A stretch of 64,000 nt of DNA from Lucinisca nassula (Eukaryota > Mollusca > Bivalvia > Lucinida > Lucinidae). The translations under genes were made by a program, and so were the position numbers. How positions within the stretch are numbered: position 1 is the stretch's first letter; each line of letters begins with the position of its first letter. The notes beneath the pieces were generated by a model. That model had not been told where the DNA came from, ran no database searches, and saw only the letters and a program-made list of their open reading frames with translations. The stretch lies in contig OY757015.1 of NCBI GenBank assembly GCA_963580285.1, forward strand, positions 132,246,717-132,310,716, read 5' to 3'. This document shows positions 32,740 through 43,864 of the stretch, one piece after another.

Positions 32740-33392
32740 CTACGTAACCTGGGAAGAGACATGTATTTCTTTTAATATGTTTGGCGAACACGATATTAAG
32801 TTGTGCGAACAAGATATTATCTTGTGCCCACAAGATAATATGTTATTCGCACAGCTAAATATCATGTGCGCACAGTATACTATCTTGTTCGCACAGTATA
32901 TTATCTTGTTTACACAACATAGATCTTTTGCGGACAACATAGTATCTTATGCGCCTGATTAAATTGTGCTAACTAAGTTGTGCGAACAAGACAATATCTT
33001 GTACGCACGAGATATTATGTTGTCTGCACAAGATCTATGTTGTGCAAACAAGATAATATGCGAACAATTTAATAACTTGTGAACACAAGATAATATCTTG
33101 TGCGATAGTATGTTGTCCACACAAGATATTAAGTTGTGCGAACAAGATGATTTCTTGAACGCACTAGATATTATGTTTTATGCACAAGATCTATGTTGTG
33201 AAAACAAGATAATAGGCGAACAAGATAATAACTTGTGATTACAACATAATATCTTGTGCGAACAAGATAATAAGTTGTGTGCACAATATTTTATGTTGTC
33301 CACACAGGATCTATGTTGTGCAAACAAGATTATATCGTGTGCACACAACATATTAAATAAATTGCTTGTCCCTTCCAGGGTTCCGTATGAGA
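32740..33392. mobile_element. Fold-back array of ACAAGAT palindromic words
   Basis: From 32781 to about 33355 nearly every 15-25 bp holds a variant of 'acaagataatatcttgtg' or 'ttgtgcgaacaagat', each close to palindromic. Flanks mirror each other: left 'gtaacctgggaagagacatg', right 'gcttgtcccttccagggttc'. Frames on both strands (Cys-Ala-Gln rich) are artefacts. A short relative is at 19305-19445. Confidence 0.7.
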
Positions 33393-33394
33393 CT

Positions 33395-34318
33395 GATCGG
33401 TTGTTGAACACATACTATAGAAAAAGAGTCATGTGCAATTTGGTTTGGTGTTACTGTACGAGTGTTTACAAATCAACCATTACCTTTATTTCTAAAATAA
33501 AACTTCAACATTGGATAAACTGGCAGCCTCGAATGCATTCCAAACCAAACCAAACAAGGTATTCATTATCATGTGATAAAACCTTTTTGCAGAAGTTGAA
33601 GAATTCAAGAAAGCACAGTCAATCCATTACGATAACGTACACGTGTGAGCTAGTGCATTCTTTCATTCCTCTAAAAAGGCTACTTTATTTGTTATATGTT
33701 TCTTATTACGCCTTAATTGCAACCAGCGGGTCGGTATCTCTGCTGGTGGATGATTCGTTCGTCCCAGATGGTATCATCAGCTCTGTATCGGTTCCTTAGT
33801 GCTGAGATTGAATGCGGTGCTGACGTCAGAACTCAAATACTGATTTAAATAACTATATTATTGTTATACTTTTATTTCTTTTTGCTGAATAAAATTCTAA
33901 TTTTTCTAAAACTAAGACTTGTCAGGTGAGACATGTATCTTAACGGATTTGGTTGCCACTTTTTGTTATATCTTTTTTTTTTGCAAGTCTCGCTACTTTG
34001 GACATCTCCTTCCTGATGCCCCGGACTTCGTGGAGTGTGGGCCATGTTTACTGATGTTGGCTCGGTGGGGGACGCCTATATGTCCTAGGGTAGGCGTCTC
34101 TTGCATGATGCCTCCAGTTGACCTGTCTCATGAGGTACGTTGGTCGGTGTGTGCTCAAAGGGTGGGGGGGGGGAGGGGTGCTGTGTTTGCCGGGTCTTGT
34201 CCATCATCCGTTTCGGTTTCAGAACTTTGGGGCTGAGACACACTGATGAACTGATGAAGATTAAATATCAGAAAGGCCTCTGTGTCACTACATATGGTAT
34301 AGTTACGCCTTAATTATA
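33395..34318. other. Unassigned region, partly GC-richer
   Basis: Open frames at 33254-33799 and 33919-34236 show no recognisable domain; the first begins in the fold-back array. From about 33990 to 34250 base use is GC-richer than its surroundings, without a repeat match that I can see. Confidence 0.35.
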
Positions 34319-34324
34319 CTCAGA

Positions 34325-34500
34325 ACACAGGTTGTGATGCTCGTTAGAAGCGCCTCATTGAGGCGATTGTAACGAATACCCACAACCTATGTCTTGGAGC
34401 AGAAATAAGCAAGATAGTGTATACCCCTGTAAAGCCCCGTTTTCTCTACATAAAGTGGGGTTTAGAGGGTATTCATTTCACGGACTAGTTAACATAATTA
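34325..34500. repeat. Palindromic GAGGCGG element copy
   Basis: Core 'gaagcgcctcattgaggcga', followed by 'gtcttggagcagaaataag' and the 'aagtggggttta' block, ending 'tcacggactag'. Confidence 0.7.
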
Positions 34501-34986
34501 ATAAAGAAAACCCTTGTGAAAACATGTTGTTGCAGTTTGCGACCAGGTACGACACAGACAGTCTAGAAAGAGTCTTGGAAACTTTTAGGTACCTTGCATT
34601 CTTAAACGCAACGTCAAATGATAAATCAGTATATTACATGCATAACAGAGAGACTGGCCCTATACTATGATTTCTACCATGATGACTTAACTTTGCTAAG
34701 AAGAAATATTTCCTCTGAGCCCTTTAGCTGGAACTACTTTATATGAAAGATACAAGATACCGCTTTTGCGGTGAAATCGGTATATACAAACGCGGGAAAG
34801 TTTCAGTCCCGTCGACGTTATTCATTGCGTCATTGCAATGACGTCTGAAACGATATCAACATACGTTCATAATACGTGGCGTTTGAGTCGGATGCAACGC
34901 TGAAAAAAAAAGAAAACAGGGATATGGTCATTGAATAGGATGTTTGATCTCACAATTAATTTGTTGTATTACTAAACCCCTTTTTT

Positions 34987-35284
34987 ATTTGTTTGGTTGG
35001 AGGTTTAACGTCTCCGTCAACACTTTAAAGGTCATTTATGAGACGTTGCTTCAAATTTTGTGGGACTTTTTCCCGACATTGAGATGAAATGACATCTCAA
35101 GCCCTGCCGCCCTATGAAACTAATAGGGTTTACAAGCATGGACCGTCCGACACTCGCAGCGCTTTGCCCGGGCAGGCTTAGATCCTCAAAGCGGCTTACC
35201 AGTACTCCTCGGCGGATTGGTTTTAGCTCTGCGTGGAAGCATCATGCAGCCAATCTATTTCTTCAAATCCCGATGGGCGGGGGC
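34987..35284 (-). mobile_element. SINE-A, complete
   Basis: From 'atttgtttggttggaggttt' to 'cgatgggcgggggc'. Target duplication not clear. Confidence 0.8.
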
Positions 35285-35504
35285 TTTGTTTCTTCTTTTT
35301 TGGTTCAAAACTGTATAAAGCGCTTTCATAATGGCGCCCATCCAGTTTTTTCCCTCCCAGCTTCTGTAACACTATGCTGATTGAACCGCTAACCTGAGCT
35401 GTAAACAGTCAATTGAACGGGAATTCAGATCCAAAATTCAAGATCCAAACTGTCCTAAAAGTCTATGGAAGTGCATGTAAAATACATATTATTCATTTTT
35501 CCTG

Positions 35505-36290
35505 TTTTAAATATGGGATTTTTAAACCTCTGGAGGTAAAACAATCCGTTAAAGAAACTCGTGCTTCGCACTCGTTTCTTTATCGGATTGGTTTACCCCC
35601 AGAGGTTTATAAATTCTATATTTCGAACAGGAGAATGAATGATCTGTATTTATCATATGACGTCGCGTCTAAGAGTGTAATAACGCCATGTAATAAATTT
35701 CGTAATCCACTAGTGGATTACGAGTTAATCCACTAGTGGATTACGAGTAAATATGCAAATTAGTAAGATGCGCCCCGTTACGTTGCATGTACGACGTCCT
35801 TAACGACGTCGCGTTTACTAATAGCGGAATATTCATATCTTTGTAAAACAATCGTGAATAAAATGCGTTTTAAATGGCATATGATAAATAGAAGAGTGCA
35901 TTCGTGCAATTCGGCAAGCCTCGCATTTTATCCCTTTTCTCAATGCATTTAATAAATTCAATAATACATGAACATTCATGTAAGATCCTCTTTTTATCCT
36001 ATGACGAAGTTGATAAGCAGTGGATAACGTCGTGTAATAAAAATCGTATGACCACACGTGAAATAACACTTTAGCGGTAACGCCAGGACGACGTCCATGT
36101 CAGCCACGCATTTATGTGGATTTTTTTTGTCAAATTTAAGGGCGATGAAATCCAATTTAAAGTGTCCATATGATAAAAAGAACCTTACATGAGCGGTCAT
36201 TTCATATGAAATGTATGAAACTCGCCTAAGGCTCGTTTATAAATTTCATATGAAATGACCACTCGTGTAATATCCTCTTTTTAACATACG
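35505..36290. repeat. Cluster of hairpins
   Basis: (a) 35512-35615: 'tttttaaacctctggagg' mirrored by 'cagaggtttataaa', with inner 'gaaactcgtgcttcgcactc'. (b) 35702-35748: 'taatccactagtggatta' twice in tandem. (c) 36170-36275: 'gcggtcatttcatatgaaat' mirrored by 'atttcatatgaaatgacc', plus 'catgtaagatcctcttttta' (35974) inverted near 36172-36190. Looks like several fold-back MITEs side by side. Confidence 0.6.
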
Positions 36291-36397
36291 TTTGTGTTAT
36301 CGAATTAAATAATGAAAAAATGCATCTGTGTGAGACCTAGTTTTCATATGAAGTGGGGTCTACAAGAGAAGTTATTACACGGACTTGGTACTTGATA

Positions 36398-37675
36398 CGA
36401 GGGTAGGCTGAAAAGTTCTGAGCCTGACCAAAATCCAATGGTTTGTCCATGCGTAAAGTGCCTTATTTTTCAACATAGTCTCCCTTCCTGTCCACACACT
36501 TCCTCCAGCGATGCTGGAGTCCTTGGATTCCAGTGGTATAGAAGGTCTCATCTTGGTCCCTGAAAAACTCCTCCACAGCAGCTATCACCCCCTCGTCTGA
36601 CCGATAATGCTGCCAAGCAAGTGCTTTTTCATGTTTGGAAACAGGAAATAATCTGATGGAGCTAGATCAGGTGAATACGGAGGGTGATCGACAAGTGTGA
36701 AGCCACAGTCATGCACAGCAGCCATTGCGACAACCGATTTATGAGCAGGCGCATTGTCCTGATGGAACAAGACCCCTTATGTCAATTTTCCGGGTCGTTT
36801 AGCCTTAATTGCTTTTCGCAATTGTTTTAGCAGATCTGCATAATACTCCCCATTAATTGTTCTGCCCTTTTGAAAGTAATCTATGAATATTATGCCCTTG
36901 GCATCCAAGAACACTGATGTCATCACCTTCCCTGCAGAGGAGACGACCTTTGCCTTCCTTGGAGGGGGTGAGCCCGGGTGCTTCCATTGCATGGATTGTC
37001 TTTTGGTCTGTGGCTCAAAGTGATGAACCCAACACTCATCCTGAGTGACAAAACGGTCAAGAAAACCATCTTGGACTGCTTCAAAAATAGCCAAGTTGGC
37101 TTGTGACAGGTTCAGTCTGGTCAACTTTTGGTCAGGCGTCAAAAGCCGTGCCACCCATCTGGCGGAAACCTTCGACATTCCTAATTCACTGTGTAGAATG
37201 TTCTCTACTCGTTCACGGGAGATGCCTACAGTGTTAGCTAACTGATTCACAGTTAAACGCCTGTCATCCATCACGGCCCTGTGCACTTGGCTGATGGTTT
37301 CCTCAGTTGTTGCCGTTGTGGGTCGTCCACACCAGTCATCATCTTCAAGGCTGTCCTTGCCATCTTAAAATTTGCTGCCCACCTTTTTACGGTTGCATAC
37401 GAAGGAGCATCATCCCCTAATGTATGCATGAATGCCCTTAGGAGCTAACCCATTTTATGGAGGTACTTGATGACACCACGATGCCAGATTTTGTCCATTT
37501 TCTCAAAAACGTGCTAGTATCAATTGTCTAGAATTTCTACGTTATTGCAGGTAAACTTGAACTCATTTGAGTCAAATCAAGTAATAAAGGTTTGGATTTA
37601 ATGAATACAAAATTTCATGGCTGTTCGATGCCTGCTTCTTGGTCACATTGCAAAACTCACTTTGCCTACATAAAG
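36398..37675 (-). mobile_element. mariner-family DNA transposon, decayed
   Basis: Holds the transposase remnant at 36463-37498. The left terminus starts after TA with 'cgagggtaggctgaaaagtt', typical of mariner ends. A degenerate partner may lie at about 37643-37675 ('ggtcacattgcaaaac'), which would give about 1.28 kb, the usual size. The right end is uncertain. Confidence 0.65.
36463..37498 (-). pseudogene. mariner transposase (broken)
   Basis: Remnant of a DD34D mariner transposase, the enzyme that cuts and pastes the surrounding element. Seen in order on the minus strand: start at 37498 with MDKI and a degraded N-terminal helix-turn-helix half; the VGISRERVENILHSELGMSK stretch (second helix-turn-helix); first catalytic Asp in QDECWVHHFEP; second Asp in FHQDNAPAH; third Asp in YSPDLAPSDYFLF, exactly 34 residues after the second. 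The end RRKCVDRKGDYVEK-like tail (seen as HRWRKCVDRKGDYVEK) is typical of the family. Breaks: an in-frame stop just before GVLFHQDN, a one-base frameshift after KKHL, and frameshifts or a stop in the N-terminal part. Inactive, but all three catalytic Asp codons survive. Span is about 345 codons, the usual length. Confidence 0.9.
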
Positions 37676-37834
37676 TGGGTTTGTGAGGGGTTCAGTACGT
37701 GAACTGGATAAAGTTTACAAATTAAGAGTGAACAAGAGCAACAATTCTGGCTGCGTTATAGTTCTGAGGTATCTGTTCCTGATATATCTGAAACATGGAT
37801 TTAAGTGAGACTGCTTTTTGTGGAATGTCGTCAT

Positions 37835-37890
37835 ATAGCATTATGATGATGACGACGACCATAACGGCCACGAGGACGACGATGATGATG
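37835..37890. repeat. Imperfect GAY trinucleotide repeat
   Basis: 'gatgatgacgacgacc' and 'gaggacgacgatgatgatg' form a loose microsatellite. Confidence 0.6.
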
Positions 37891-38170
37891 AAATGTTGTA
37901 ATTTGAAAATCCCGCTTTTCACAGCTCATGTATATGCTGCGACAATCTACGTTTATTATGCAGCAGGAAGGAATAAAGGAGCGAAAGGCACAAGAAAAAA
38001 GTAACGGAAAAAAGTCACAGGTTTGGGTAGGAAATAAATAATGGAAGAAAAGTCACAGAAATGGTTTTTATCTTGTTTTTCTTAGAATTGTTGGTGATAG
38101 TCACAACCATTCATAATGTTAACAAGTCCGAGCAATGAACACCCCTCTAACCCCCATTTTATGAAGAGAC

Positions 38171-38580
38171 TAGAAATGCGTCCAAAGGACACGGATGCCC
38201 CCGCGTGAAAATATGCCTATGTTCGTATTAATCCATAGAAAGTTATTGACGGTGTTTAAGTTTTGGACCCTTTTTTCCACATTTGACCTCTAAGTTTGAC
38301 ATTGACCTTAGCGGTAAGGACCTTGGTTTTGTGTCAGACAGATTGTCTCATGATGCCCAACATTTCTGCCAAGTAATTTCAAAATCCATCCAGAATAAGA
38401 AAGTTATTGACTGCGTTTAAGTTTCGGACCCTTTTTGGAACTTTAACCTCTAAGTATGTCCTTGACCTTGGCGGTACTGACCTGGGTCTTGCACGTGACA
38501 CATCGTCTCATAATAATTAACAATTCTACAAAGTTATTTCAAAATCCATCCATAAATAAGTTATTGACTTCGTTTAAGCC
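38171..38580. repeat. Degenerate direct repeats like 247-650
   Basis: 'ctctaagt', 'gaccttggcggtactgacc', 'aagaaagttattgact' recur about every 170-180 bp. The array continues after the SINE-A ('aagtttcggacgg' near 38892). Confidence 0.6.
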
Positions 38581-38878
38581 GGCCCCCGCCCATAGGGGCT
38601 TGAAGAAATCTATTGGATGCATGATGCTTCCACACAGAGCTGAATTCGGCCCGCACACTACTACTGGTTAACCGCTTAGAGGATCTTAGCCTGTCCAGGA
38701 AGCGCGTTGCGATGCGGACCGTCCATGCTAATAAACCCTATTCGTTTCATTGGGCGACAGGTCTTGAGATGCCATTTCATCTCAATGTCGGGTAAAAGTC
38801 CCACAAAATTGGAAGCAACGTCTCCAAAATGACCTTTACAGTGTTGACGGGGACGTTAAACCACAAATCAACCAACCA
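38581..38878 (+). mobile_element. SINE-A, complete
   Basis: From 'ggcccccgcccataggggc' to 'caaccaaccaac'. It splits the direct-repeat unit: 'gacttcgtttaag' before and 'ttcgcctttttaag' after, so an imperfect target duplication is likely. Confidence 0.85.
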
Positions 38879-38894
38879 ACTTCGCCTTTTTAAG

Positions 38895-39545
38895 TTTCGG
38901 ACGGCCGAACGGACTGACGGACAGTGACAATGCTATATGCCCTTCCACCATTTTTCGAAAGGCGGCGGCATAAAAAGTAGGGCTTACAGGGGGTATTCGT
39001 ATTTTTTTCATATTTTTGCTCCTCTTCGTGAAGCAATCTGATGTGGGTCTACACTGTTTACTGTTTGCCAAAAAAAAAGTATTTTTAAAAAAGTTTGTAA
39101 GAAGATGCAGCAGAGTGAATAAACAGTGATAAATAGGCAACAATTTCCAATTCAGGTTTTCTTGGTATCTTTAGGCCAAAAGGTTTGACACCGGGAAATG
39201 TCGGGTTTGCAGGTGTTGACGTTACTTTTATTTACTCATTATATATTTTGAAAATGGATGATTTCTATTTTCTGTTTGTGACTTTTTTTTAAGTTTTATC
39301 TGTGATTTTATTTCCATTAGCCTTTTCCAGTGCCTTTCTTTCCGAACAGCATCGCCAACCCCGACACAAGAAGGGACATTTCCTGTCCGAAAAGAAGACA
39401 AGAAAATTAAAACAATAAAACAAAATCAGTAAGAACAGAATGAAAGTTAAAACATCATTGAATGTTTGTGCTCACTCATGTATTTGCTTTGGATAAATGC
39501 TTTAGCCAAAACAAATGCATCAGGTTAATGAATAAAAAGAAAACA
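38895..39545. other. Unassigned spacer
   Basis: Contains half of a GTAGACC hairpin ('gtgggtctacactgttta' near 39042). The 91-residue frame at 38868-39143 has no recognisable motif. Confidence 0.4.
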
Positions 39546-39548
39546 ACA

Positions 39549-39549
39549 A

Positions 39550-39582
<33 letters not shown>
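39549..39582. repeat. Poly-A run
   Basis: About 34 A, following an 'acaacaacaa' lead-in. Confidence 0.9.
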
Positions 39583-39584
<2 letters not shown>

Positions 39585-39631
39585 AAGAAGCATTTTGCAT
39601 TGTAATATACAGTTTAATGCCTTAGTACAAA

Positions 39632-39722
39632 GGTCATTGTCTGCGTCGCGTGTTCGAGACGTTCGGAATAGTCTTGTCTCCGTATGGCCTTAGCTGTTGA
39701 TGGGACGTAAAACTCAAAATAC
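39632..39722 (+). mobile_element. SINE-C fragment
   Basis: 'cttgtctccgtatggcctta' and 'gctgttgatgggacgtaaaa' are the SINE-C 3' half, with 'actcaaaatacac' as tail; the upstream 'gtgttcgagacg' may be a degraded B box. Confidence 0.7.
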
Positions 39723-39767
39723 ACAAAAGGTCGATTGATAGGAAAGAACCAGTGCTTCAGCTGAAGT

Positions 39768-41182
39768 GCACGACCCGCCGGATGCTTTTAGCTTTATGAG
39801 TGTTACCATATATGGGTATGGCGGCCATTTTGGTCATGTGACCTGGACATAAAACGGTTCCCCCAATAAATGCGCCTTATCGTAAGGAGCAAAAATATAT
39901 CTTATACTTTAGTACTGTATTCTGAATCGTTTGCAGGATAAAATCCAACACAAAAGCATATGTGTCAAAGTTTGACCTAGGCACAAAGAAGGTCAAGGTC
40001 AACCCAGGGTCACCATTTTAGCAATTTATGATAGGCCTACATCCCAGATGCTATTTATCAAGTTTCGTGGAAATCTGCCCAGTGGTTCTGGAGAAGACTA
40101 TTTTTGAAGGGTTTTTACCATATATGGCTTGGTGGCCATTTTGGTCATGTGGCCTGGACCCCATGAGGAAATTTTGGTTTCCCCCATCCCGTAGAGGCTC
40201 CATATGAAATTTGACTTCAATCGGCCCAACGATTTCCGAGGAGAAGCAGTTCGAAAATTTTCACATTTTTCGCCTCGGCGAGGCTGTACTACATGGAATG
40301 TAATATTTCGCAAGTTCATTGATAAGATCTCATTGATATTTATCAGTATGCCAAAAATTGTTTGAATATTCCAAGCGGTTAAGTCACTATCACCAATTTT
40401 CACAAACGGGTTACGGACGGACAGATAGACAGACCATATATGGCTTGGCGGCCATTTTGGTCATGTGTCCTGGACCCCACGAGCAATTTTTGGTTAACCC
40501 CATCCCAAAGAGGCTCCATATGAAATTTGATTTCAATCGGCCCAACGGTTTCCGAGGAGAAGGAGTTCGAAAATTTTCACATTTTTCGCCTCGGCGAAGC
40601 TATACTAAATGGAATGTAATATTTCGCAAGTTCATTGGTTAGATCTCATTGATATCTATCAGTATGCCAAAAATTGTTTAAATATTCCAAGCGGTTAAGT
40701 CACTATCACCAATTTTCACAAACAGGTTACGGACGGACAGACAGACAAACCATGTTTGGCTTGGCGGCCATTTTGGTCATGTGACCTTGACCCCATGAGC
40801 AAATTTTGGTTTCCCCCATCCCATAGAGGCTCCATATGAAATTTGACTTCAATCGGCCCAACGGTTTCCGAGGAGAAGCAGTTCAAAAATGTTCGAAAAT
40901 TTTCACATTTTTCGCCTCGGCGAGGCTATACTAAATGGAATGTAATATTTCGTAAGTTCATTGGTTAGATCTCATTGATATCTATCAGTATGCCAAAAAT
41001 TGTTTAAATATTCCAAGCGGTTAAGTCACTATCACCAATTTTCACAAACGGGTTACGGACGGACAGACAGAATGACAGACTAACAGACTGACAGATTGAC
41101 AGAATGACAGAATGACACGGTGATTTTAGGGCACTCTTAGAAAAAACCGACTTCAGTCGGTTGCTTTTTCTGCGGGTCGTGC
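39768..41182. mobile_element. Tandem element, 3 x ~316 bp, with inverted ends
   Basis: Three units start with 'accat[a/g]t[a/t]tggcttgg' near 40118, 40433 and 40749 and end in 'cggacggacagac'. A fourth, much decayed unit precedes them from 39808. Words GCACGACCCG (39768-39777) and CGGGTCGTGC (41173-41182) are a perfect 10-bp inverted pair around the whole. The hairpin 'aaccgacttcagtcggtt' lies just inside the right end. Pearl-like plan. Confidence 0.65.
40118..41070. repeat. Three ~316-bp direct repeats
   Basis: Units are closely similar, including 'cggcccaacggtttccgagg' and 'ttttcgcctcggcgaggct'. Unit 3 has a small extra duplication 'gttcaaaaatgttcg'. Confidence 0.9.
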
Positions 41183-41379
41183 AATTATAGCATGACACGT
41201 TTGCGGTAGAGTGTCAAAACCTCAGCAACGCTCGTTATACACACGATTACGAAACTGACACCTGCTTTATCGACGATAATCATCACAAACACAGCAAGGT
41301 CTACATTCGCGACGCGCCTTATGGGTAGTTTTTTTTTTTATTATTATTATTTTGTGTATTTTTTTTTTTTACAGAATTC

Positions 41380-41560
41380 AGATTGAACGTCCCCGTAAAC
41401 TCTAAAAGGGTCATTTTGGAGACGTTCCTTTCAATGGTGTAGGACTTTTACCCGACAAAGCTCAAGCCCTGTCGCCAAATGAAACCAAAAGGCTAACATG
41501 CACTGGACGGTCTGACTCACACCAATTTCCTTGGGCATGCTTAGTAGGATCCATTGTTTC
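41380..41560 (-). mobile_element. SINE-A, degenerate
   Basis: 'gaacgtccccgtaaac', 'ggtcattttggagacgt' and 'ggacggtctgactcaca' remain; the head end is missing. Confidence 0.7.
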
Positions 41561-42119
41561 TTCGTGCACCTAGTGAGGACTCCGATCAGATAACCCAGAT
41601 GTTTAGGCTGATATGTGTCTTTGCTGGATGTAATAAGTGTAGAAAATGCATTGCCAGGACTCTTTTATACTGTCTCATAATACATAAAAATAAATACAAA
41701 AAAAATAAATAAATTAAAAAAAAAATGAAAATAATAAATATATAAAACTACAAAAGAAAGTTTAATTTCGCAAATAATGTTGGATTAAAATAAGATGATT
41801 TTTATAAGGTTATTCGATGCACAGGCATGAGGAAGTAAAAACTGGTCACAGGAAACTGAAAATCATGGAAAAGAATTCACAAATAAAAAATATAGAAAAA
41901 AAAATCCACTAATAAAAGATTGTACATTAATCAATTTTTCTGATGCCATGTTAAAGATGGTTGGTTATTGTCAATTAGTTCAGTGTTTATATAACTTGCT
42001 CAAAGGTGTGAATATTGGTTCTGTCTACCTAATTTGTTGCGTATACCCCGGTAAACCCAAACCTATATATAGAAAAATGGGGTTTACGGATTATCCATTA
42101 CAGTCCTCATTTTTGCTTA

Positions 42120-42195
42120 TAAATATAGATTGTGGGTACCTGTTGGAAGCATCTAACTGAGCCGGTTCGATTCAGCACCCACGATGTATATTTGT
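42120..42195. repeat. Palindromic element core
   Basis: 'atagattgtgggtacctg' and 'ggttcgattcagcacccacg' flank a shortened loop. Confidence 0.55.
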
Positions 42196-42274
42196 GACAG
42201 AAATAAGAAAAAATGCGTTCATCCGAAAAATGCTACTTCTGGCTAAGTTTAATCTCACGGGCGTATCATTACGC

Positions 42275-42534
42275 AAACACGCCTATACAAATACATTGCC
42301 ACCTTTATCGCCGAAAAAATAAAAAGTTCAAGATGAAAAATTGTGATATTTTTCTAATACTGCTCAAAATATAGATTGTGGGCACTCGTTAGCACCGCCT
42401 CATCGAGGCGGTTCTAACGAGTACCCACAATCTATAGAGCAGGAATAAGAAAAATAAGGTTTACCCCTGTAAACCCCAGTTTTACTATATAAAAGTGGGG
42501 TTCAAGGGGGCTCAAAATTATATAGGCCTGTTTT
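42275..42534. mobile_element. Palindromic GAGGCGG element, best copy
   Basis: Reference copy of the family. Left terminus 'aaacacgcctat', right terminus 'ataggcctgttt'. The core 42370-42436 is a nearly perfect 67-bp palindrome built on 'atagattgtgggcactcgtt' and 'cctcatcgagg'. A second small hairpin pairs 'aaaccccagtttt' with 'aaaagtggggtt'. About 260 bp, non-coding, MITE-like. Confidence 0.75.
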
Positions 42535-42654
42535 CGTTATGTAATTGTAATGTAAAGACTCTTAAGTGTCTTAAAAGATGGGAAACTCCGTGGTCAGTCC
42601 TCGTTAGTCATTGCCAATATTCTGGATTCGAACTTATCAATAAGAACCTCATAT

Positions 42655-42760
42655 AACACATAAGTCATTATATGCCTTATTTTCGGTTCAAAAACATAGA
42701 TTGCACCACCCCATTGAGGCTGTCCTAACAACGACCCATAGTCTATAGTTAGGCTAAAAT
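42655..42760. repeat. Palindromic element core, decayed
   Basis: 'acatagattgcacc', 'ccattgaggctgtcctaac' and 'acccatagtctata' are the degraded core. Confidence 0.5.
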
Positions 42761-42954
42761 AACAAAGACTGTCAAAAGTTTCCATCTAACTTACTATGCA
42801 TTGCAGAAAGATTTAGCAAATCGATCGATCCTAGCGCAAACTTGACATGTCAAATTGTGACGTGAGCCGTGTGTGAATGAGGATATTTTTGGACGGAAAT
42901 TTACAACAGTCATTAAAGTCTGTTTCATAAACGCGACGAGAGCGATAAATAGGA

Positions 42955-43028
42955 ATGCTCAGCGGTTTACGGTCGGTTTCAGATTATGCCGCTCAATTTA
43001 TTTCTCCAAGCCCCGACGGGCGGGGCCT
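42955..43028 (-). mobile_element. SINE-A head fragment
   Basis: 'gcggtttacggtcggtttc' to 'ccccgacgggcggggcc'; only the 5' end of the family is kept. Confidence 0.65.
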
Positions 43029-43189
43029 TAGTATATGAAGTTTAAATCTGAAAATGATTATGGCGATGAATGTGTCAATTTATGTTTTATCAGCTATCGC
43101 CAGCTTTAAAGCCACGGACAGAAACCACAAAAGCTCTTTGTTGATATACACGAGCATCAAAAGCTCTGACAAGATCGGCATTGTGCGCA

Positions 43190-43560
43190 GGCTATAATCA
43201 GACATGGACCTTTCAAGCACCAACAACTTTATGGGTCGATTGTTTGTCAATCGACCCAAAGTAAGTAAGCATAAAAACGCTTCAGTGCTGAAGTCCATGT
43301 GACTATCACTGATTTGCATGAAACCAATATAACTTATTTATAGAAAATAGTAGCGTTAATTTTATCGCAGTAGGTTATCTATAGAATCTGGACAGGAACC
43401 ATGAGTCGGGCTTGACAAATGTCGTAGACCCAACTCAGACGCCACAGAACACGACGTCTTATCAGGGTCTGGACTCTTTGCTTACAGTAAAGGAAATAAG
43501 GATCAGAAGACGCAAAACGCAGCGTCTGATCAGGGTCTACACGTTTTGCTTAAAAACTTG
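43190..43560. mobile_element. Composite hairpin element
   Basis: GGGTCGATTG hairpin (43233-43257) and two GTAGACC hairpins (about 43410-43482 and 43498-43555), the spacer with 'atctggacaggaacca'. Related to 19730-20133. Confidence 0.55.
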
Positions 43561-43779
43561 AATTTAAGGGTTAAACAAAACCTTTTATGTCCAGGACTAT
43601 TTTCCCAGCCTACACTCAGAGACAATTGACCCATCGGTATTCAATGCTTTGATTTTTCATCAGCATGTTGATGAAATACCATTCAGAAAAGTTTTGTGAT
43701 TAATTTTGGCATACACTGTTGCCACGCATCCGGCTGAAAGAGCCATACAAACCGAAGTTGAAAATCTTAGCAAGTGTTC

Positions 43780-43860
43780 TAATGACTCGGGATCGATCCT
43801 GCGACCCCTGGTTTACAAGGCGAGTAGCATAACCACTGTACCACGGAGGCTTCTGTCTTG
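43780..43860 (-). mobile_element. SINE-C head fragment
   Basis: Mirror of A box and B box: 'cgggatcgatcctgcg', 'ggtttacaaggcgagtagc', 'accactgtaccacggagg'. Confidence 0.75.
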
Positions 43861-43864
43861 CTAT

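Noticed and set aside
32740..33392. CRISPR-like array
   Set aside because: Words are palindromic and variable, with no constant spacer length, and the context is eukaryotic with no cas genes.
33254..33799. 181-residue ORF as a gene
   Set aside because: Its first third is translated from the palindromic array and the rest has no recognisable motif or repeat-free support.
34389..34670. 93-residue ORF as a host exon
   Set aside because: The start lies within a palindromic element ('gtcttggagcagaaataag'), and no domain or splice signal supports it.
37045..37245. Plus-strand ORF opposite the transposase
   Set aside because: Shadow of the mariner transposase on the other strand.
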